64,000 nt of DNA from an uncultured Bacteroidales bacterium (GTDB taxonomy: Bacteria; Bacteroidota; Bacteroidia; Bacteroidales; P3), in contig CASEWE010000011.1 in NCBI GenBank assembly GCA_949291555.1, positions 50,426 to 114,425 of the forward strand. Reading direction: 5' to 3'. The translations under genes were made by a program, and so were the position numbers. Positions 55,948 through 64,000 of the stretch are shown piece after piece. A model generated the notes under the pieces. It was not told where the DNA came from. It saw only the letters and a program-made list of their open reading frames with translations, and did no database searches. Positions within the stretch are counted from its first letter, which is position 1, and every line of letters begins with the position of its first letter.

Positions 55948-57171
55948 CTACCCTTTGCGGAGCTTGCCGGCCAGCAAGCCGATAGCCGCCGCCAAAAGCG
56001 CCACCAAGGCAAATACCCAGCGAAGCCCGATCCATTCGGCCAGATGCCCGACAACCGGAGGCCCTATCACGAAACCGAAAAAGCCGATGGTAGAAACCGC
56101 ATTGATAGCCCGGCCCGCCACGACTCCCTTGTGCCGGGATACCGCCCCGTAGCAAATCGGCACCACCGAGGAAACCCCAAGCCCCACCAGCGCGGAGCCG
56201 ATAGCCGCCGCAACCAATCCCGGCACGAAAACCATGATCAAAAAGCCGGCCGCGGCCAGCAAGCCGCTCATGCGCACTACGGTTACCGGGCCGAAACGGT
56301 TGGCAATCCCGTCGGCCACGAAACGACAAGCAGCCATCGCCAGCATGCAGGCCGTATATCCAACACGGATGTAAGCCTCCTCCACATGAAGGCACTCTTC
56401 GAAATAAACCGCGCTCCAATCGTACATGACCCCCTCGCAAAGCATGCTTCCGAATGCCAGGAATCCCAGCAAGAAGACGAATTTGTCCATGCCTTTGAAG
56501 ATATTGAACGTAGGTCTTTCCTTCCCTTCTTTCGAAGAAATGTCTTCTTTCAAGGTATAGGGCTGCAGGAAACCGATGAGCAGCAAGCCTGCCGCCAAAA
56601 TACCGAGGTAGTGGAAAAACGGGGCCACGGAGTGCGCGGCAAGGAAAGAACCTGCCAGCCCGGCTGCGAATCCCGCCAAACTCCAAAGCCCGTGGAAAGC
56701 AGCCATGATGCTTCGCCCGTAGGCTTTTTCCACACCCACCGCCTGCGTATTGACCGAAAGGTTATGCAGATTGGCTACCAATCCCAAGCAAAACAGGACA
56801 AAACCGAAAACCCACACGGCCCAGCCCGGCATCGGCCCGCCTCCCATGCGGGAAGCCAAGTACGGGACCGCCCCTAACAACGACAACGTGAACGGATACA
56901 GGAATGCAGCCCAAAGCAAAGTCCTCCGGCTGCGGAAACGCTCCACGAGATAACCGGCCAAAGGGACCCCGAGCAGCTGCCCGAGCGGGAAGGCGAACAG
57001 CAAGGTTCCCAACTGGGCTTCGCCCAGCCCGAAAACCGCCTTGAAATCCGGGATCCGGGCCGCCCAGCTGGCAAAATTGAAGCCTTGGAAAAAGAAAAAA
57101 ATCCCGATAGCCACCCTGTAACGGACTTTTGGATAAGGGAGCTGCGCGGACAAATTTTCGGTTCGCATCAT
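55948..57171 (-). CDS. MFS transporter
   Basis: A 407-residue, twelve-helix major facilitator protein. FFFFQGFNFASWAARIPDFKAVFGL at the start, the loop RFRSRRTLL after helix 2, and GLGVSSVVPICYGAVSRHKG in the second half resemble the YbjJ-like branch with unknown substrate. Start ATG 57171 or 57168. The 60-base tandem repeats lie immediately upstream. Confidence 0.87.
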   Translation of the reverse strand: MMRTENLSAQLPYPKVRYRVAIGIFFFFQGFNFASWAARIPDFKAVFGLGEAQLGTLLFAFPLGQLLGVPLAGYLVERFRSRRTLLWAAFLYPFTLSLLGAVPYLASRMGGGPMPGWAVWVFGFVLFCLGLVANLHNLSVNTQAVGVEKAYGRSIMAAFHGLWSLAGFAAGLAGSFLAAHSVAPFFHYLGILAAGLLLIGFLQPYTLKEDISSKEGKERPTFNIFKGMDKFVFLLGFLAFGSMLCEGVMYDWSAVYFEECLHVEEAYIRVGYTACMLAMAACRFVADGIANRFGPVTVVRMSGLLAAAGFLIMVFVPGLVAAAIGSALVGLGVSSVVPICYGAVSRHKGVVAGRAINAVSTIGFFGFVIGPPVVGHLAEWIGLRWVFALVALLAAAIGLLAGKLRKG

Positions 57172-57194
57172 CTTGCTATTCTCTTTACTACTTG

Positions 57195-57380
57195 CCGGCA
57201 CCGACCCGTTTTGCCGGTCTTCGACCCGCCGAAGGCCTTGAAAAACCGACCTTCCCGGCACCGACCTGTTTTGCCGGTCTTCGACCCGCCGAAGGCCTTG
57301 AAAAACCGACCTTCCCGGCTACCGACCCGTTTTGCCGGTCTTCGACCCGCCGAAGGCCTTGAAAAACCGACCTTCCCGGT
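57195..57380. repeat. Three-copy 60-base tandem repeat between MFS and ileS
   Basis: Copies 57195-57254, 57255-57314 and 57315-57375 (one base longer) differ at only a few positions, and a fourth starts CCGG at 57376 but then diverges. Each contains CCGGCA...TGCCGG and GGTC-TTC-GACC dyads plus CCGCCGAAGGCCTTGAAAAA. The dyads could fold as small hairpins. Confidence 0.85.
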
Positions 57381-57878
57381 TCTTGCTCCGGACGGCCTCG
57401 GCCAGCCATCCCCGCCTTGCCGGTCGTCGACCCTCCTTGCCGGCTTGCGCCTCCGGGTTCCTTCCCTCAAGCCCTTGTCTTGCCGGGGAGCGCACCATGC
57501 AGGCATCTATCCGCCGATTTCACCGTGCCGGTTTCCATCCCGTCCGCTTCCTGCCGCACCGGCTTTGGGCTCGAACACGAAAACCGCCCGCCCGGCAAAG
57601 CCCGCCGGATCTTTCCCCCCCGCTGGATATTCCCCCGAAGAAGAAACCGGCCTGCAAAGCTAAGAAGCCGTTCAAAATTCTGCAATTCCGGCTTCCATGG
57701 AACAATGCAGGCGCCATCGCGAGCGATAGGACTGCCGGAGGAAGCCTCGGCCTCCTTTTCTTTTCCCGGCCAGCCCGAAAACGCTACCGGTCCGCGCGAA
57801 CTTCCCCGGGGAAAAGAACAAGCCGCCCTCCCCTGCACCGAAGCCGGGAAGCCGCAAACCCGCAAACTAAAAAAGAAT
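57381..57878. other. Repeat-derived gap before ileS
   Basis: About 500 bases without a supported gene. Degraded pieces of the upstream repeat are visible (GCCTTGCCGGTCGTCGACCCTCC at about 57413-57435). Open frames on both strands are short and repeat-like. Confidence 0.45.
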
Positions 57879-57886
57879 TATCTTTG
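57879..57886 (+). promoter_or_regulatory. -7 promoter box of ileS
   Basis: TATCTTTG lies 41 bases before the ileS start in a locally AT-rich patch, exact consensus. No TTG at -33. Confidence 0.6.
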
Positions 57887-57927
57887 TCGTTTATTCCAAA
57901 ATCAAACGAAAGGAAAACCTGTCCATT

Positions 57928-60900
57928 ATGGCAAAGTACCGTGAATACCCGCATTTGAACCTTTCCCAAATCGGCGAAAGCGTAAGAAAGTTCTGGGAAG
58001 AGAACAGCTGCTTCGAACAAAGCCTCCAATCGCGCAAGGGTCATCCCGATTTCGTGTTCTACGAAGGGCCTCCTTCGGCCAACGGCACGCCGGGCATCCA
58101 CCACGTCATGGCCCGCACCATCAAGGATATTTTCTGCCGGTACAAGACCCTCAAGGGCTTTTACGTGGAACGCAAGGCCGGCTGGGACACCCACGGCCTG
58201 CCGGTGGAATTGGGCGTGGAAAAGGAACTGGGTATTACCAAAGAAGACATCGGAAAGAAAATCAGCGTAGAAGACTACAACAACGCCTGCCGCAAGGAAG
58301 TGATGAAATACAAGGATCTCTGGGACGACCTGACCCGGAAAATGGGCTATTGGGTAGACCTCGACCATCCTTATATCACCTTTACCAACAAATACATAGA
58401 AAGCGTCTGGTACCTGCTCAAGCAGCTTTACGACAAAGACCTGCTCTACAAGGGCTATTCCATCCAGCCTTTCTCCCCGGCGGCCGGGACCGGGCTCAGC
58501 ACCCACGAGCTGAACCAGCCCGGATGCTACCGCATGGTCAAGGACAACATCCTTACCGCCCAGTTCAAAGTAGTGCGCAATGCCGAATCGGAAAAGTTCT
58601 TCGACAAAGCCAAGAACCCGCTCTACATCCTGGCCTGGACCACCACGCCCTGGACTTTGCCCTCCAACACCGCCCTCTGCGTCGGGCCCAACATCGACTA
58701 TCTGGAAGTCGACACTTTCAATCCCTATACCGGGCTTCCGATCACTGTCATCCTCGGCAAGGAAAGGTTGCACGCCTATTTCCCCGAAAAGGATGCCGGC
58801 CTCAAACTGGAAGACTACAAGCCCGGCGACAAAGCCATCCCCTACGAAGTGGTGGCCGGATTCAAAGGCAGCGAAATGGTCGGCATGCGCTACGAGCAGC
58901 TCATGCCCTACCGCCAGCCCGCAGACGGGGATGCGTTCCGGGTCATCAGCGGCGACTTCGTGACCACCGAGGACGGTACCGGCATCGTGCATATCGCCCC
59001 CAGCTTCGGGGCGGACGACTTCAAGGTGGGCAAGCTCAACGGCATCGGCTCCCTCTGCTTGGTGGACCGCCAAGGCCGCTTCGTGGACGGCATGGGCGAG
59101 TTTTCAGGCCGCTTCGTGAAACCGCAATACGAGCCGGACTACGACCCCAAGACCACCGTGCCGGTCGACGTGGACATCATCGTCAAGCTCAAGAAAGAGA
59201 ACTTGGCTTTCAAAGCCGGCAAGCACGAACACTCCTACCCGCACTGCTGGCGGACCGACAAGCCCATCATCTACTATCCGCTGGATTCCTGGTTCATCCG
59301 GACCACAGCCTGCAAGGAACAGATGATCAGCCTCAACAAGACCATCGGCTGGAAGCCCGAAGCCACCGGTACGGGCCGTTTCGGCAACTGGCTCGAGAAC
59401 CTGGTAGACTGGAACCTTTCCCGTTCGCGCTACTGGGGAACCCCGCTGCCCATCTGGGTATCGGAAGACCGCAAGGAACAGCGCTGCATCGGCTCGGTTT
59501 CCGAACTCAAAGCCGAAATCGAAAAAGCCATCGAGGCCGGTTTCATGAGCCAAAACCCGCTCCAATCCTACAAGGACGGCGACATGAGCGAAGCCAACTA
59601 CGAACACTTCGACCTGCACCGGCCCTATGTGGACGAAATCATATTGGTTTCGCCCTCCGGTCAGAAAATGTTCCGCGAACCGGACTTGATCGACGTATGG
59701 TTCGACAGCGGTTCGATGCCCTACGCCCAGCTGCACTACCCTTTCGAGAACAAGGACCGCTTCCCGCGCCGCTTCCCGGCCGACTTCATCGCCGAAGGCG
59801 TGGACCAGACCCGGGGATGGTTCTTCACCCTGCACGCCATTGCCAGCATGGTGTTCGGCTCGGTAGCTTACAAGCACGTGGTTTCCAACGGCTTGGTATT
59901 GGACAAGAACGGAAACAAGATGTCCAAGCGCTTAGGCAACGCGGTCGACCCTTTCAAAACGATTGAAAAATACGGCCCGGATGCCACCCGCTGGTACATG
60001 ATCTGCAATTCCCAGCCTTGGGAAAACCTCAAGTTCGACGAGGAAGGCGTGGCCGAGGTGCAGCGCAAATTCTTCGGGACTTTGTACAACACCTACAGTT
60101 TCTTCGCCCTCTACGCCAATATCGACGGCTTCGACTACCGGGATGCCGATATCGACTACAGCCTCCGCCCTGAAATCGACCGCTGGATCCTTTCCGAACT
60201 CAACACCTTGGTCGGCGAGACCGACAAGGCGTTCGACGAATACGAGCCTACCCGGGCCGCCCGCCTGATCCAGGCCTTCGTGGATGAACGGCTCAGCAAC
60301 TGGTACGTGCGCCTCAGCCGCCGCCGTTTCTGGAAAGGCGGGCAAGGCCAGGACAAAATCTCGGCCTACCAGACGCTCTACACCTGCCTGGCCACGATAG
60401 CCAAGCTGATTTCCCCCATCGCGCCTTTCTTTGCCGAACGCCTGTTCAACGACCTCAACACCGTTACCGGCAAGGAAAAGGCCCTCTCGGTGCATTTGTG
60501 CGACTTCCCGGCCTGCCATGCCGAAATGGTAGACAAAGACTTGGAAGAACGCATGCAATTGGCCCAGAAGATCTGTTCCTTGGTGCTTTCCTTGCGCAAG
60601 AAGCAAAACATAAAGGTGCGCCAGCCTTTGCAGAAAATCATGCTTCCCGCCTTGGACGACCGCTTCAAGCAGCAAGTGGAAAGCGTTCAGGAGCTCATCC
60701 GCTCGGAAGTGAACGTGAAGGAGATCGCCTTCATCACCGATTCGAAGTTCCTGAGCAAGAAAATCAAACCCGACTTCAAAGCCCTCGGGCCCAAGTACGG
60801 GAAACTGATGAAGCCCATTGCCGCCTACATTGCCGGAAAGATGGATTCCGAAGCGATCGCCTGCTTGGAAAAAGAGGGCCGTTTCGCTTTCGAGGTGGAA

Positions 60901-61293
60901 GGTTCGCCCGTTGAAATCGGCTTGAACGATGTGGACATCTACACCGAGGATATTCCCGGATGGGCGGTAACCAACGAAGGCCTGCTGACCGTGGCCTTGG
61001 ACATTGCCATCTCCGAGACGCTGGCCGAGGAGGGAATCGCCCGCGAATTCGTGAACCGGATCCAGAACCTTCGGAAAGAGAAAGGCTTGGAAGTAACCGA
61101 CAAAATCCATCTTTTCGTGGAGAGCAATCCGGTTTCCGACAAGGCCATTGAACATAATTATGCTTATATTTGTTCCGAAACCTTGGCCACCAAGTTAGAC
61201 GTGCGTCCATCGGACGAAATTCCCGGCTCCCGCGTAGCCGACCTGTCGGAAGGGCTCGCGATCAAGTTCGACTTGGAAAAGGAAACATGTTAA
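57928..61293 (+). CDS. ileS: Isoleucyl-tRNA synthetase, type 2 (eukaryote-like)
   Basis: Charges tRNA-Ile. The 1121-residue protein has the HIGH-region GTPGIHHVMAR (about 53-63), the editing domain around 200-400 (TPWTLPSNTALCVGPN, EDGTGIVHIAPSFGADD), and KMSKR at 664-668 (NKMSKRLGNAVDP). HIGH with GxHH and the long C-terminal part without a CxxC zinc finger mark the type 2 class, which in other bacteria is insensitive to mupirocin. It probably shares a transcript with the DksA-like gene and lspA. Confidence 0.97.
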   Translation: MAKYREYPHLNLSQIGESVRKFWEENSCFEQSLQSRKGHPDFVFYEGPPSANGTPGIHHVMARTIKDIFCRYKTLKGFYVERKAGWDTHGLPVELGVEKELGITKEDIGKKISVEDYNNACRKEVMKYKDLWDDLTRKMGYWVDLDHPYITFTNKYIESVWYLLKQLYDKDLLYKGYSIQPFSPAAGTGLSTHELNQPGCYRMVKDNILTAQFKVVRNAESEKFFDKAKNPLYILAWTTTPWTLPSNTALCVGPNIDYLEVDTFNPYTGLPITVILGKERLHAYFPEKDAGLKLEDYKPGDKAIPYEVVAGFKGSEMVGMRYEQLMPYRQPADGDAFRVISGDFVTTEDGTGIVHIAPSFGADDFKVGKLNGIGSLCLVDRQGRFVDGMGEFSGRFVKPQYEPDYDPKTTVPVDVDIIVKLKKENLAFKAGKHEHSYPHCWRTDKPIIYYPLDSWFIRTTACKEQMISLNKTIGWKPEATGTGRFGNWLENLVDWNLSRSRYWGTPLPIWVSEDRKEQRCIGSVSELKAEIEKAIEAGFMSQNPLQSYKDGDMSEANYEHFDLHRPYVDEIILVSPSGQKMFREPDLIDVWFDSGSMPYAQLHYPFENKDRFPRRFPADFIAEGVDQTRGWFFTLHAIASMVFGSVAYKHVVSNGLVLDKNGNKMSKRLGNAVDPFKTIEKYGPDATRWYMICNSQPWENLKFDEEGVAEVQRKFFGTLYNTYSFFALYANIDGFDYRDADIDYSLRPEIDRWILSELNTLVGETDKAFDEYEPTRAARLIQAFVDERLSNWYVRLSRRRFWKGGQGQDKISAYQTLYTCLATIAKLISPIAPFFAERLFNDLNTVTGKEKALSVHLCDFPACHAEMVDKDLEERMQLAQKICSLVLSLRKKQNIKVRQPLQKIMLPALDDRFKQQVESVQELIRSEVNVKEIAFITDSKFLSKKIKPDFKALGPKYGKLMKPIAAYIAGKMDSEAIACLEKEGRFAFEVEGSPVEIGLNDVDIYTEDIPGWAVTNEGLLTVALDIAISETLAEEGIAREFVNRIQNLRKEKGLEVTDKIHLFVESNPVSDKAIEHNYAYICSETLATKLDVRPSDEIPGSRVADLSEGLAIKFDLEKETC

Positions 61294-61312
61294 CATCCAA
61301 CACCTTAGCGAA

Positions 61313-61738
61313 ATGAAAACAGAAAAGACCGAAGAGAAGACTCGCTATTCCGACCAGGAGCTGGAAGAATTCAAACGGATCATCCTGGAAAAACTGGCAA
61401 AGGCGAAAACCGACTTGGACGCCTTGCGCGAAGCCTATACCAACAACGGGGAAAACGACATCAACGACACCTCCCCCACGTTCAAGGTGCTTGAAGAAGG
61501 CTACCAAGTCCTTTCCAAGGAGGAAAACGCCCGCCTTGCCGCCCGACAGCAGAAATTCATCGCTTCCTTGGAAGCCGCCTTGGTCCGGATTGAAAACAAG
61601 ACCTACGGCATCTGCCGGGAAACCGGGAAACTCATCGACAAGGAACGCCTGCGCGTGGTTCCGCATGCCACCTTGAGCATCGATGCCAAGAAAGACCAGT
61701 ACAAACGCCCCGCTTCCCCCGCGGCCGAGGAAAACTAA
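61313..61738 (+). CDS. TraR/DksA-family protein
   Basis: A 141-residue protein. A long N-terminal coiled-coil helix (LEEFKRIILEKLAKAKTDLDALRE) and C-terminal finger region GICRETGKLIDKERLRVVPHATLSID show the DksA fold, but only one of the four zinc cysteines is left. Conserved acidic residues at the coil tip (NENDINDTSPT-like) are present. In other bacteria DksA tunes RNA polymerase with ppGpp; in Bacteroidota the role is less known. It lies 19 bases after ileS. Confidence 0.88.
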   Translation: MKTEKTEEKTRYSDQELEEFKRIILEKLAKAKTDLDALREAYTNNGENDINDTSPTFKVLEEGYQVLSKEENARLAARQQKFIASLEAALVRIENKTYGICRETGKLIDKERLRVVPHATLSIDAKKDQYKRPASPAAEEN

Positions 61739-61747
61739 ACCGGATAC

Positions 61748-62614
61748 ATGAAACCGCGCGCCTGGTGCAAGCACCACCTGCCTCTCCTCATCCTGCTGTC
61801 CGTCTTGCTGCTCGACCAAGGCAGCAAGTTCCTGGTCAAGCTCAACATGCAGATAGGCGATGACATTCCTATCCTGTCTTGGTTCCATATCCATTTCCTG
61901 GAAAACGAAGGCATGGCGTTCGGCCTGAGCTTGGGAGAAGAGGCGGGGAAGCTGCTTCTGAGCCTGATCCGCTTGGCGCTCATCGGGCTGCTGATTTGGT
62001 ACCTTGGAAAGGCCAATAAGCTGTACCGGCTCGCTTTGACCGCATCCTCGGCAACCGGACAGCAATCGGGCGGCCAAGAATCCGGAAACGGGCAACGGCT
62101 CCAAGACAAGCAGGCCGAAGAAGGGAATCCGGCCTCAGGAAGCGAGCAGGCTTCAACGGAAGAAGGCCCGGCAACCGGAACGGATTCCCCTTGCACGGAA
62201 AAGGAGAGCCGCAAGGCGCCGGGAAACGGCAGCAGCAAGAAAGCACAAGCCCCGGGCGGGCTTGCGGTCAAGACCTCGCTAATCGTTTCCCTCTCGCTTA
62301 TTCTTGCCGGAGCTATCGGCAACATGCTCGATTGCGCGTTCTACGGGCTCATCTTTTCCGAAAGCTATTTCCACGTGGCGCAACTCTTCCCCGAAGGCGG
62401 CGGTTACGCGCCTTTCCTCTTCGGGCATGTGGTCGACATGCTGCATTTCCCGCTTTTCCAAGGCAGCTATCCCGAATGGATGCCCCTCGTGGGCGGAAAA
62501 GAATTCCTGTTCTTCCGGCCCGTCTTCAACCTTGCCGATTCGGCCGTCACGATAGGGTTCCTGATTTTCCTCTTCACGCAACGTTCCTTCTGGTGGCCGG
62601 AGAAGAAAGCCTGA
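61748..62614 (+). CDS. lspA: Lipoprotein signal peptidase with low-complexity insertion
   Basis: Cleaves signal peptides of lipoproteins such as GldH, PstS and the FKBP proteins in this window. The 288-residue protein has four membrane segments and the aspartate pair D195 (GNMLD) and D264 (FNLADS). Between helices 2 and 3, residues about 99-172 form a Gly/Ser/Glu/Lys-rich hydrophilic insertion that is not in E. coli LspA (164 residues). It begins 9 bases after the DksA-like gene. Confidence 0.93.
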   Translation: MKPRAWCKHHLPLLILLSVLLLDQGSKFLVKLNMQIGDDIPILSWFHIHFLENEGMAFGLSLGEEAGKLLLSLIRLALIGLLIWYLGKANKLYRLALTASSATGQQSGGQESGNGQRLQDKQAEEGNPASGSEQASTEEGPATGTDSPCTEKESRKAPGNGSSKKAQAPGGLAVKTSLIVSLSLILAGAIGNMLDCAFYGLIFSESYFHVAQLFPEGGGYAPFLFGHVVDMLHFPLFQGSYPEWMPLVGGKEFLFFRPVFNLADSAVTIGFLIFLFTQRSFWWPEKKA

Positions 62615-62650
62615 GATCCGCAAAACGCAGCACCTTTCCAAGCCGCGTCA

Positions 62651-62881
62651 TACCCGATTGGAATCCAGGACTTTGAAAGCATCCGCAAGAGCGGTCATGT
62701 CTATGTAGAGCAGACAAGACGGCTGGTTTGCCCGTTCGCCGCCACCGGCAAATATTATTTCCCGAGCCGTCCGCGCCGCTTCGGGAAAAGTCTCTTGGTT
62801 TCCATGATGGAAGCCTATTTCCAAGGGAAAAAGGAGCTGTTCAAAGGCTTGGCCATCGAGAAATCGGAAAAGGACCGATAG
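62651..62881 (+). pseudogene. Remnant of an AAA-ATPase-like gene
   Basis: Same frame as lspA, after its stop. It reads YPIGIQDFESIRKSGHVYVE, a Tyr-Tyr-Phe stretch and SRPRRFGKSLLVSMMEAYF ending ...FKGLAIEKSEKDR before the TAG at 62879-62881. This matches the start of the AAA-ATPase-like (PF09820) proteins, with the P-loop RPRRFGKS. It lacks a start codon and the remaining 400 or so residues of the family, so it is a decayed gene. Confidence 0.7.
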
Positions 62882-62920
62882 CGATCCGGTGCTGCATCTC
62901 TGGAGCTGAGCGGGAAGAGA

Positions 62921-62977
62921 TATAAAGAATGCCGTGCAGGGGAGGATCCGTCCTTGTCCTGCACGGCATTCTTTATA
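62921..62977 (-). terminator. Perfect 20-base hairpin after the LRR gene remnant
   Basis: TATAAAGAATGCCGTGCAGG (62921-62940) pairs base for base with CCTGCACGGCATTCTTTATA (62958-62977), with a 17-base loop. It lies 26 bases beyond the LRR remnant stop on the minus strand, where the 3' arm ends in TTCTTTATA. It probably terminates the minus transcript, and may also work in the other direction. Confidence 0.7.
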
Positions 62978-63003
62978 GATGTCTTTTACTCTCCTGTTCC
63001 TCT

Positions 63004-63568
63004 CTACATCACCAGGATTTTCCAGACGCGGCCGTTGTTGCGGACAAGGTACACGCCGGCCTCGCGGAGAGGAATCCTCGTATCCTTTCCTTGATAAACC
63101 AACCTGCCCACAGCGCTGAAAACAGACACTTCCCCGCTTATGCCTTCCGTGTAGAGGATTCGGTCTCTGGCATAAACCCGGCCCTGAGAAACATTAGCGT
63201 CCTCATTGGCCACATCGGGGTCTGGATCCGGATCCGGGTCGGGTTCTACGGACGGCTCGCGGTCGGCCACCAAGGTGAACAAGACGGATTGCAGGCTTTC
63301 CTCTTCGCTTTCCCCGGCATAGCCGGTAGCGTACTGGTAAGTAGCCTCCTGCTTGCTGAAAGTCAGAACGCTGCCGGTACGGGTACAGCCCTCCCAGTCC
63401 GAGGCCTTGGCAAGGTCGAAGCCGGGCAAGGCGGATAAATCGAAGCCGTTGCTGCTATCGAGCGTGATGTCGAGACGGTTGCCGTCGGCATTCAGGTAGC
63501 CCAGATTAGCATTCCCGGACAAGTCCAGGCTCGTCAGATAATTCTTCAAAAAGTCGTTTCTTTTCCAT
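63004..63568 (-). pseudogene. Frameshifted, internally deleted LRR gene
   Basis: ATG 63568 opens MEKKRLFEE, similar to the start MKRNRLF of the LRR gene at 40064, but this frame ends after 20 codons. The LRR/C-terminal part lies in another frame from 63549 (LKNYLTSLDLSGNANLGYL) to the stop at 63004, ending GVYLVRNNGRVWKILVM. It includes one leucine-rich repeat, a spacer with a (Pro-Asp)n stretch and a T9SS-like tail. No signal peptide is joined to it and a TAA closes the frame just upstream. I read this as a product of internal deletion. Confidence 0.68.
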
Positions 63569-63874
63569 TTTTAATGTATTTTTTTCTCTTCTATCGCTTG
63601 TATTAAGCTTTTCTATCTGTTCTTAAGCCTATTTTACCGCAACCTCATTGCCTGCCGGCAGAGGCTATCATGCCTATTTACCGCAAGGGCGTTTGCAGGG
63701 CACGCAAAGCCTTCTTGATACGCATTTTCTTCTCGCAGTCCAAGCTTTTCCACCACCAAGCCATTTCCAAGCCTGGCGATACATACGCTTTCCCTAAGCA
63801 GGAAGGGCACGTCAAGCCAGCGATACCGCCTGTCCTTCAGGGTACAGGCGGCATCTCCGGGCTGGGGCGGGCCT
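63569..63874. other. Intergenic stretch between two LRR genes
   Basis: CCGCCTGT (63826-63833) pairs with ACAGGCGG (63844-63851), 24 bases past the minus-strand LRR gene at the window end; it may be its terminator, though no T run follows. No gene is supported here. Confidence 0.4.
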
Positions 63875-64000
63875 TTACAGGTTGGCCACTTTCAGGCTGC
63901 AGCCTTGGTTGCGCACGATGTAGACGCCCTGGGACGGCAGCGGGATGCGGCTTCCCGGCCCGGCGTACAGCCGGCGGCCTTGCAGGTTGAAGACTTCCAC
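63875..64000 (-). CDS. LRR-type secreted protein, C-terminal tail (partial)
   Basis: The last 41 codons of a gene that continues past the window end. The tail VEVFNLQGRRLYAG ... GVYIVRNQGCSLKVANL differs from the LRR protein at 40064 by few residues, and the DNA is almost identical over the stretches that encode FNLQGRRLYAG and GVYIVRNQ. It stops at 63875-63877. Surface protein with a Por/T9SS-like sorting tail, by homology. Confidence 0.7.
   Translation of the reverse strand: MEVFNLQGRRLYAGPGSRIPLPSQGVYIVRNQGCSLKVANL

Noticed and set aside
55453..56877. 474-residue plus-strand frame
   Set aside because: Antisense to the MFS transporter and monooxygenase genes; no recognisable domain.
57195..57380. 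CRISPR-like 60-base repeats
   Set aside because: Units are directly adjacent without spacers.
59932..61155. 407-residue minus-strand frame and others inside ileS
   Set aside because: Shadows of the highly conserved ileS gene caused by high GC.

Overview
This window comes from a member of the Bacteroidota, most likely order Bacteroidales; I cannot name genus or species. Supporting signs are the TAnnTTTG -7 promoter boxes (several with a TTG or TTTG about 19-20 bases upstream) in place of E. coli-type promoters, a MurF-alanine racemase fusion, the gliding-type lipoprotein GldH beside RicT and PBP1A, a PSP1/RicT protein with cysteine pairs, a eukaryote-like (type 2) isoleucyl-tRNA synthetase, and secreted proteins with a Por/T9SS-like C-terminal tail. 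The DNA is fairly GC-rich, so many long antisense reading frames exist; I treat these as shadows.

Layout. 1-3830 is the end of the ribosomal protein operon (map, infA, rpmJ, rpsM, rpsK, rpsD, rpoA, rplQ), followed by a terminator and then enolase. 5535-7880 encodes an outer membrane patatin/BamA-like protein. 8206-13917 is an operon of clamp-loader delta', RicT, GldH and PBP1A. 14277-19609 (minus) carries leucyl aminopeptidase, a PdxA-like protein with lost catalytic residues and MurF-Alr. 19773-24129 (minus) holds recA with a small membrane protein, a DUF2461 protein, an O-methyltransferase and L-serine dehydratase. 24686-28973 is tadA, cdd, an unknown gene, a MoxR ATPase and a VWA protein. 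29243-35015 has dprA, elbB, trxB, a LysE-type exporter and a GH3-like protein. 35481-41365 is an accessory stretch: small HTH protein, repeat-rich DNA, tRNA-Val, a low-GC DUF4143 ATPase, a gene remnant, an SMR exporter and a secreted LRR protein. 42262-49342 is a likely operon from nucleoside phosphorylase through NrnA, two FKBP lipoproteins and a porin-like protein to a radical SAM protein. 49516-53206 (minus) is pstSCAB without phoU. 53362-62614 has cinA, tRNA-Ala, a monooxygenase-like protein, an MFS transporter, ileS, a DksA-like gene and lspA. 62651-64000 contains an ATPase remnant, a broken LRR gene and the tail of another LRR gene.

The most striking feature is a family of 80-86 base promoter-bearing palindromic elements in tandem at three loci (upstream of holB, tadA and the nucleoside phosphorylase gene). 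Each full copy ends in TATCTTTG, and has a central hairpin whose arms differ between copies with matching changes on both sides, usually keeping a one-base bulge. Other observations worth attention are a four-copy 23-bp repeat next to the promoter of the DUF4143 ATPase, a catalytically dead PdxA homologue, a VWA/DUF2201 protein that has lost its HExxH zinc motif, and LRR genes in recombination or decay.
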